From assembly GCA_947650285.1 (NCBI GenBank), contig CANTFL010000137.1:493895-557894 (forward strand): DNA of 64,000 nt, read 5' to 3'. This stretch comes from Hyaloperonospora brassicae. Its lineage: Eukaryota > Oomycota > Peronosporomycetes > Peronosporales > Peronosporaceae. The notes below the pieces were generated by a model, which had not been told where the DNA came from, did not search any database, and worked only from the letters and a program-made list of their open reading frames with translations. The translations under genes were made by a program, and so were the position numbers. This document shows, in pieces, positions 57,029 through 64,000 of this stretch. The stretch's first letter is position 1, and the number at the start of each line of letters is the position of its first letter.

Positions 57029-58527
57029 CAGTCGTTCCTCCATATAAGAACCTCTATATAGGGTTCAATTCCTGTTTAAGAAACTTTCTGTCCCGCACCA
57101 AGCTGCGTCACTTGGTTTTTGAATGCTGACATTATACAAGAGACTTAAGAAATAGGGTACTAAAACAACGCGCACCAACCACCAGTTTCCCTCTATATTG
57201 GACTTGCCACAGTCTCGCATTGCCTGCCACTTTGCACATTAGCGTCTGTATCACCTTAAACATGTCGTCAAAGCGAACAATTCTGACGATGGAGCAAAAG
57301 CATCAGGTGCAGGTGCACATCACACGCACACCGGGCATTAAACTATTTTAAATACAATACTGGGTCAGGGAGAAGCTCGGCTTTCGGATCTCCACAACGG
57401 CAGCAGAACATATTCGTTAGGCACCATCTAACGCGTTCCTTTCCACGGGTAGGAAGCGCAATCGAAAGGTGCCGTTTCCAGCGTTTGAGGCTACGTTCTT
57501 CGCATTCTATCGTCTCAATGACGGCAAAGCGATTCTCACAGACGATCTACTACTAGACGAAGGTCGCTCAATCTGAGCCGCTTAAGGGATAAGCGCTATC
57601 TGCAACTTCCAAATGGGTGGCTGCACAAATTTAAGACTCGACACGGCATCCAGCAGCATGTGCTTCAGGTGGAGGTAGACTCAGTTGATCGCGCTCAACT
57701 CGCTGTAAATCGAATGAAGCTTAAAGAGCTAATTGGACAATATTTACCACGAGGTGTATTCAATTTTGACGAATCATCTCTTTTCTATCGCCTACCTTTA
57801 AATAAGACACTGTTAACGGTCAAGCGCAACGAAAAGAAGTCAGAAAAGGCGCAATGTGATGCAACATGACCGGGACCGAGAGGATGGATCCGTTGTCATA
57901 GGCAATTCGAATCAACGACGAGCATTTCGCAAAGCCAACACTTAGCAAATGAAGTTTTGTATTTCAAGAACCAGACTGCGTGGCAAAGCAGGTCAACGTT
58001 TGCTGAGTGGCTCCTGCATTTCGGTGCCAAGATGAACGGGTCGCGAGCGCTTTTCCTGCTGGACAACGCGTGCCGTCACTATGAAGCTGCTAAATGCTAT
58101 AATGTCAAGCTGGCATTCCTGCCGCCAAAAATGATAGCACACTTGTATTTGCTCGATGTAGGTAAGTTTGAATGGATGTTCTCTTGAACAGCAATTGCTC
58201 ACGTGGTTTTGTTGTGGTAGGAATTATACGAGCCTTTAAAGCGCTGTATCGATAAAAACTTGTTCGATGGCACCTGGATGCAATCCACACCAGAAAAGAC
58301 CTAAAGTTGAATATCATGGAGGCTGTGCGCTTCGCTAAATCAAGCTGGGAAGAGGTACCCGAGCAAGTAATTCGCAACTGCTAGAGAAAATGTGCTATCG
58401 TGAGGGTGGTAACGATGGACGATCTAACCCAACTACGCGACCACAACAAACGCATCGATGGATCTGTTGAGGACGAGTTGCACACCGTTAGGTGTGCAGG
58501 ACCAAGAATATCGCTCAGGGAAAGCTC
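57029..58527 (+). pseudogene. pogo-type (Tc1/mariner superfamily) DDE transposase, broken
   Basis: From ATG 57262 the frame starts SSKRTILTMEQKHQVQVHIT (HTH-like N-terminus). After stops comes a CENP-B-type HTH piece, LPNGWLHKFKTRHGIQQHV (about 57605-57660). The catalytic part is at 57660-58187: GVFNFDESSLFYRLPLNKTL (first Asp), FAEWLLHFGAKMNGSRALFL then LDNACRHYEAAK (second Asp, DNA..H), and FLPPKMIAHLYLLDVGKF, where pogo proteins have PP-N-x-T-S-x-x-QPLDxG. The tail SSWEEVPEQVIRNC lies near 58340-58380. A possible 5' inverted end begins CAGTCGTTCCTCCATATAAG at 57029 after TA; I do not find its 3' partner. Such enzymes cut and paste DNA at TA sites. Four or more stops or shifts make it dead. 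Confidence 0.75.
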
Positions 58528-59830
58528 AAGTGGATGAAGACGCGCCTCTTTGTTTGCGGGAGCGAAGAGGTAATGAGGGTCAAGTTGATTCAAAACGCTC
58601 GATGCCGTCTCAAACCTGTTGACTGTGAAGGCCATAATGGCGCTGTAACGGGATGAGTTTGCTACATCATATTATCATTTGTGACAATATGATAATTGGT
58701 ATTATCAAGTATAATAATCGAATTACAATATCACTGGGATCGATGATATTGTTGCGGTGACTTAAGGGTCTACTCTTTCGTTGATACAGCCTATATGTCT
58801 ACCCACTAATCGCTGCTTGATGCTCGCGATGGGTGGTGAGTAGCATCACTTTACATGCTTTGGTATAAATTTAATTAAGTTGAGAAAATAAGACGAGACA
58901 CTACGTAGGACTTAATTATGTTAATACAGTTTTCGTTCTCTCTTACTAAGCTTAGTTGTTCGTACTTAGTCTGCCACCGAACGCGAATAGTGTACGCGAG
59001 CTAACACTGAAATAGTTCTTTCAGCAGTCAGTGAAAGCTTGCTACGCACTGACAACAGTGCACAGCACGCAGTACCCCGTTACAGGCTCTGGCCGCCATG
59101 TGGAGAGTACCTGCAACGCATGGAAACATTCCAACACATAAGTTAAGGCTGTCAAGGAGGCACCGCTGCAAATCTACCTACACCTGCCGCGCGACATGAG
59201 CGTGATCAAAGAGATGCTGCACGATCACGGTGCCACAAGCACGATAGAGATAGTTATGCACCTTCGTGAGATGCTTTACGGGCTGAAACAGGAAACCCAC
59301 CTATGTATCCAGCTGCTCCAGATGCGTCTATTTGAAGCCGACTTCCAGTGCTGGAAATGAAACATGTACTACATTTTGTAGCAAGACATTATTAAATTTT
59401 TGATCGGTGTCTACGTCGAGCATTCCCTTGCTGCCGGGTAAAGCGCATCATAAGCTGATTGTTCCCTGTTACGCACCGCTACCTCAAAAAAAAGGACGCG
59501 TCAGCCAATTTCTCCGGGCGCGGATGGAACTTGACGGCGACGCAAGACACGTTCTCGACTAAGAGGAAGTGATTGAAGGACTTCGCCGCACCAAGATTTT
59601 GGCGTGTACGAGCTTTGACGCACAGCTGGAAATCCCAAAATTGCTCGTGTTTTCTGCCGAACGCGCCGGCCCAGTGATCATGGGTTTCTCGTCGCTCATG
59701 GGTAGTTAAGTATAGGTTACGCGTTGCACGCGATCCGGCATCGCTTCTACGGTGCATAAGGCCATATGTAGAGATAAATGCCGCATTGATCGACCTGAAG
59801 CTCTGCAACAGGTACCTGTAAGGTATGGAT
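58528..59830 (+). pseudogene. Ty1/Copia reverse transcriptase, split by a solo LTR
   Basis: Pieces in order: KWMKTRLFVCGSEEVM (58528 on, like the RT start WKARLV.RG), the family A LTR (58644-59084), AVKEAPLQIYLHLPRDMSV (about 59140-59200), HLREMLYGLKQETHLCIQ (the LYGLKQ motif of Copia RT) and KFLIGVYVEHSLAAG (the VGVYVDD box, with DD changed to EH). The downstream part is RVSQFLRARMELDGDARHVL and FSSLMGS...VTRCTRSGIAS...VHKA up to about 59830. The active-site loss and many stops show an old copy. The RNase H part resumes near 62860. Confidence 0.75.
58644..59084 (+). mobile_element. Solo LTR of family A in the Copia remnant
   Basis: It is 441 bp, starts TGTAACGGGATGAG and ends AGTACCCCGTTACA. 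It holds the family core CACTAATCGCTGCTTGATGC and GATGGGTGGTGAGTAG. The flanks GGCGC (58639-58643) and GGCTC (59085-59089) match at four of five bases. Confidence 0.88.
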
Positions 59831-60163
59831 AAATAATATTATATCTCCGACCGCACTTGAATAACATATTAGATGTATTGACCAATAGTGTGAGCCTAGT
59901 GATAAAAAATTCTTTTTTGGGAAGTCAGATTGCACAAAGGCAAAATTATATCCAATCAGAGAGCATATACACAAGTACAGCTCTCTCAGCTACCTATCCG
60001 ACGTATCAGGTCGGAGAGAACAGTGCTGTTATGCTTTTCACTTTACAAACACCAAGTCATTCGCCTATTTAAAATTTAAAACTCAATCTTCGACATCTCC
60101 GACAAAAGTAAACTCAATCGCATATTTTACAACAATATCCAAGCTTCACCATCTCCACCGAGG

Positions 60164-62188
60164 ATGAGTCTGACCGACCTAGCACCTGCCAACACAAAGC
60201 GTGCCCGTGAGAACGCAGCGCGCTCATTTTAAAGTTCCTCGAGCAGGAAGAGGTTATTTGTGAGTACCTGCAACAGTGCATGCAGCGCGAGAGGGCACCT
60301 CTCGCACTAGAAGCTATGATGGACAAGTTTGGCATGTATCTCTCGTTCAAGGAATGCCGAAAGGGACAGCTCTTAGCTCGACACTCGGTCATGCAGTACT
60401 TTTGACAATCCAAGAATTGGCTGCTGGAGCAATTCCCACAGCATCGAGCAGTGATTAAAATGAATTTGCTCAAGAAAGGACATACACTGGAAGGCCATTG
60501 CATGAAGCGTGGGTCAGGGTCGTTTGTAAACAAGGCCCCAGCATGCACAAAGTCTGTACTCAAGAAAATGATGGAATACTTGTATTTAACTGCGGGGAAG
60601 AGTGCTGACTACCAAGATGCGGCGCTGTTGTGTTTGCTTTGTTACCTCTTTGGACGTGCATCGGGCCTTACAATGCTGCGGAAGGCAAACCTTTCTATTG
60701 GCTCGGGCGACATATTCTTCTTCCGATTTATCCGAATTAAGACTTCTGAAGAGCAAGGTCTTTCACTTTTCCCTGACGAAGACTTCACCACATGTCCTCT
60801 GCTTGCCATAGTTCTCGCCCTCGTGACCCACTCATCGCCAACTATATCCGTGCTAAGTCAACTTCCTGAGCAGATGGCTATCTTACAGTCCATATTAGCT
60901 CTAGCAACTCCGCTCATCGATTTGCTCGATCATCCAGAGGCTGTGGTGTCTTCACCGGATATATTATCCACCGCTGCTAAGAAGGAGAACAGCACATATA
61001 ACGCTCCTAATGTACACAGCTACGTCGACCGTGTTCTTGATCGGGTCTCTGTAAAAGCTGGCGTTTTCGAGCTCTTGACATCTCACTTTTTTCGGCGCGG
61101 AGGGGCGCAGCATGCAAATGGGTCTGGATTGTGTGTACAATTGATCATTATCCGAGGCGCCTGGAATATGAAAGCGACGAATAAGACCTTCGCGTAAGTC
61201 GTTAATACGGCTTACGAAGACCGTACGGTTGCCCGGGTCTTGATTGGGCTACACGTCAATACCGACGTATCTCTCCTATCACTTGATGTCTTCGACTCCG
61301 GTACGCAGACAAAAATACAAACTGTTGCGACATCGCTCTTCAATGCATCTTAAGGTCTCAAGACTACACAATACAACGTGAGCGATAAAGTGATTGAAAC
61401 GCTTTTCACTTACCTGCTGATTCATTATCCATCGTTGAAGCAGCTTAAGAAACACGGACTTGTAGTCACACGTTTGGAAGCGTGTGTAATCCAGCAAGGT
61501 TACTCCGTCAGCGAACTTCTGGCTTGGTCTTCAAATCTAACCTGTCACACGAAGACAAATGTGCCACCGAATCCCATCAAGGCTTCAGACAGCACGATCA
61601 ACATCACATAGCATCCAATATATTTTCGTCAAGCTTTATTGATTTAACAGTTAATCAAGGTCAACCACAAGCTCGAATCTCGCGTCTCGATGATTGAAGC
61701 TGAGGTCTATAACAAAGAACAACCAAAATCTACACATGAAAGAAGTGAGGGTTAAAGCAAAGAACCACCAGTCAAACGTCGCCGAACGAGCTCGTCAACA
61801 AACCTGAAGGACGTCTGATTCTTCTGGTATACCCAGGAACCCCGCCTCTGGGATTCGTTTGATAGTTCGAGCAAGCACACGAAATCCACCGCTAAATTTG
61901 TCGCTGCATTCATGAACTGTTTCTTGCTGATGGCTTCGTGCTTGATGAGAAGTCACCGCAGTATCGAGACGAGGTGTTGGAATTAGGCGATGTCGCTGAA
62001 ATGCAGTTACTTTGGTTTCTTGCGAGCACAACATCAAGGCCCGCGGAGCACAAAACGCCCTTAGGTCTATGCGCAAGCTACACAAAGCTGTTCATCTAAG
62101 CAAACACATCCAAAGATACAGACAACTTCAAGCCGCCGGGCGCATTGAAGATTCAGCACCTGCGCATACTACAAACATCATCGGATAG
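60164..62188 (+). pseudogene. Crypton tyrosine recombinase (broken)
   Basis: The N-terminus starts SLTDLAPANTKRARENAARS (60164). After a shift it continues KFLEQEEVICEYLQQCMQRE. A TGA at 60402-60404 precedes the main open piece (60405-61197): RGSGSFVNKAPACTKSVLKK, LLCYLFGRASGLTMLRKANL (helix with the first Arg), then LLTSHFFRRGGAQHANGS (the H-x-x-R box of tyrosine recombinases) and RGAWNMKATNKTF. A TAA follows at 61195. The C-terminal domain is seen to 62188 in shifted frames: WDSFDSSSKHTKSTAKFVAA, DEVLELGDVAEMQLLWFLR, SMRKLHKAVHLSKHIQRYR. Cryptons are circular-intermediate DNA transposons known in oomycetes. The catalytic Tyr region lies after the first stop. The copy is dead. Confidence 0.8.
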
Positions 62189-62859
62189 ATTATCAACCCG
62201 CAGTACTCATAGATGTTGGTCTTCACGCCATTGTATACTTGCTGAGTGATTCCGCACTAAAGAAGGAGAAATACAACAAGTACATATTAACAAGATCGGC
62301 GAGACACTTTAGCTCGTCCTTACTCTTATGATACAGCGTATATACAGCATAGTACAACAATCTATTTTACCCTTAATCGTCGAGGTCAGCTCGCTCAAAA
62401 TGTTTTTGGACATGACAATATCGTATCACGATGTACATTATCTACGCACGGGAAACAGGTCATCCGGGAAGCATACGGGTGGCATGTAGTCCACCATGTA
62501 GCTGCTTACCTGTCATTGAATACAACAGAACGGTCAATGCGCAGTTAATAACGCGCGATAAATACACATGTACACGGGTGCACGTGCATAAACATTGAAT
62601 CCCCATCATTAACAACTCGTCCACAGTCCACGTGTCGTGGTAGATTGACACGTTGTTACAACTCACGATGTGTTGAAGCAGATCAGCACGTAATATTTAA
62701 CTTTCGAACACGCACACAAGGAAAATTAATTTGCCTCAATCAATCATATTTTAAGCCCCCCCCCCCTCTGTCCACTTTTCATTGCTCGCACAAAAATGCA
62801 CACACAATCGCACACTATTACACAATTTCGTACTGGCTTTGTCCCGGTCGGAGCGTGTC
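62189..62859. other. No recognised gene
   Basis: This is probably flanking or noncoding Crypton sequence between the two halves of the Copia remnant. A run of nine to ten C lies at about 62757-62766. No frame is supported. Confidence 0.4.
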
Positions 62860-63392
62860 GGAGGTCGGAGATTTCATGGTATGGCGATATAAGATCAAAA
62901 TGATTCCTCTTTGAACCGCACCCGAGTTGTACGACTGGAAGCGTTCACCCGACGCTAGCTTCGCAGCTGACATGGCCGATAAGAAGTCGATGGCCTGTGG
63001 CAACATGCGCCAAAATGTCGTGCTAACGAGCTTAAGGGGTACGTAGGAAAGGTTGGGTGTGGCTGTAGACAATGAAAGCCGAATTTGTTGCTGCCACAGA
63101 TATGGCTTGGAAAATGATCGGTCTTCAAGAGATGCCTATCGAGGTAGGCATAGCGCCTGTTTCCCCATGAAGCTACACGTCGACAGTCAATCAGCGACCA
63201 GTCATATTGCAAATGAAGTGTAGGCGATGAAGGTGACGCAAAATGACTGTCGGCTGAAGCGTTTGTGCACCTTCTCGCGCAGCGGCGTAATTGCTGTGCG
63301 TTACCTCAGATCGGAGCTCGTGCTCGTTGGTCAAACGACGAATGCGCTGGACGCTAAGAAACTTGCACCGATATGTTATCTCATAAGATCGA
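62860..63392 (+). pseudogene. Ty1/Copia RNase H (broken)
   Basis: In shifted plus-strand frames: LEAFT then DASFAADMADKKSMACG (about 62935-63000), the RNase H start with its catalytic Asp. Next are MKAEFVAATDMAWKMIGLQE (63071 on, the EAEF motif as KAEF), MKLHVDSQSATSHIANE (the VDNQAA motif as VDSQSA), CTFSRSGVIAVRYLRSELVL and NALDAKKLAPICYL. This is the last part of Copia pol. At least four shifts or stops occur. Confidence 0.78.
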
Positions 63393-64000
63393 ATAGATGG
63401 GCGCAAAGACTGTGAAGGAGGATCAAAAACTTTCAAAATGTATACGTAAAAGGATAGAAAGGACGATAGGCGCTGAAGAGTATAACTGTTGGAAGTTGGC
63501 CAGATTGTACCGCCTCCTTGGGGGAAATAGGAGTCGTAAAGTTTCGATCAGCGCCGGCGAGTTATTCCGAAGGCTTAGCCAGTAAGCACCTGAGTTGAGT
63601 AAGGATCTCTGAACTCGAATCTTTGAGTTAGGATGGAAAAAATAAAACCACGAGGTCGGGTCACTGTATCAAAACCGCTGAGTAAGGCTCGCTGAGTTTG
63701 GCTCGCTGAGTCGGTTGATTTGTGCTACCCATAATATTTGACGTACGTGCGGGCAAATGGGAACGGTCGAGATCAACACATGTAGATTCCTTATGGTTAA
63801 AAATCATAACTTTGACATATACTCGAATGCGAGCGCGTATCTGAACACGCTTATCCAAAGTTGTACGAGAATCTTTGTGTATGCGTTCAATATACTTGTA
63901 CGCATCAACTAAACGCTGCTTGAATATTCGTTAGATATAGTTGAATATAAGGATAACACTGCATACCCGCTCACCACCAATCGCACGCGTGGAGGATTTA
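63393..64000. other. No recognised gene; possible Copia 3' flank
   Basis: Short frames have no domain support. Small direct repeats of GCTCGCTGAGT occur at about 63687-63713. The purine-rich GGATGGAAAAAATAAAA (about 63632) could be a polypurine tract of the Copia element, but no LTR could be confirmed. Confidence 0.3.

Noticed and set aside
62757..62766. Homopolymer C run as a functional tract
   Set aside because: A short isolated run; more likely slippage or a sequencing weak point than a regulatory element.

Overview
The window looks like nuclear DNA of a plant-associated oomycete of the Phytophthora/downy-mildew type. Four things support this: a broken RXLR/EER effector gene with a WY-type C-terminus at 31473-30709, preceded by an oomycete-style initiator (TCATT-pyrimidine-TTTT); Ty3/Gypsy elements with chromodomains; a second RNase H inside one Ty3/Gypsy pol; and a decayed Crypton tyrosine recombinase. 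There are no operons, and I found no intact host housekeeping gene, rRNA, tRNA or CRISPR array. Almost everything is transposable-element sequence, mostly broken.

Layout, 1-29947: a nest of retrotransposons. The outermost is a plus-strand Ty3/Gypsy copy of family A (A1), entering in gag at position 1 and ending with its 3' LTR at 29509-29947. It is split twice. A family B solo LTR sits at 971-2645 (4-bp duplication GTAG) and itself holds a family A solo LTR at 1710-2141 (5-bp duplication ACGCT). A full-length minus-strand family B element lies at 4302-25751 (two 1034-bp LTRs) and is itself split inside its reverse-transcriptase YIDD box by a full-length minus-strand family A element (A2, 11870-19832). 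Removing the insertions restores the order gag-protease-RT-RNase H-integrase-chromodomain for each element. Both families also carry long reading frames on the opposite strand between the chromodomain and the 3' LTR.

29948-35884: mostly unrecognised DNA with the effector pseudogene, a perfect-loop 63-bp hairpin, short tandem duplications, and a candidate class II element bounded by degenerate inverted repeats (33508-34777).

35885-52675: a giant inverted duplication. Two arms of about 8.3 kb mirror each other around a 158-bp spacer (44191-44348); paired coordinates sum to 88559-88560 over most of the length. Each arm carries the same old, truncated family A element with the same solo LTR nested in its integrase region. 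Arms are almost identical inside and clearly more diverged at the outer ends.

52676-64000: older debris: a family B-like LTR remnant, a pogo-type DDE transposase pseudogene, a Ty1/Copia pol split by a family A solo LTR and by a Crypton, and the Copia RNase H end near 63.4 kb.

The genes do not form a pathway; the main biology is repeated transposon invasion around an effector relic. The most unusual features are the palindrome, the antisense frames in both Gypsy families, the in-frame decapeptide repeat and dual RNase H in family B, and the conserved Asp-Cys protease site in family A.
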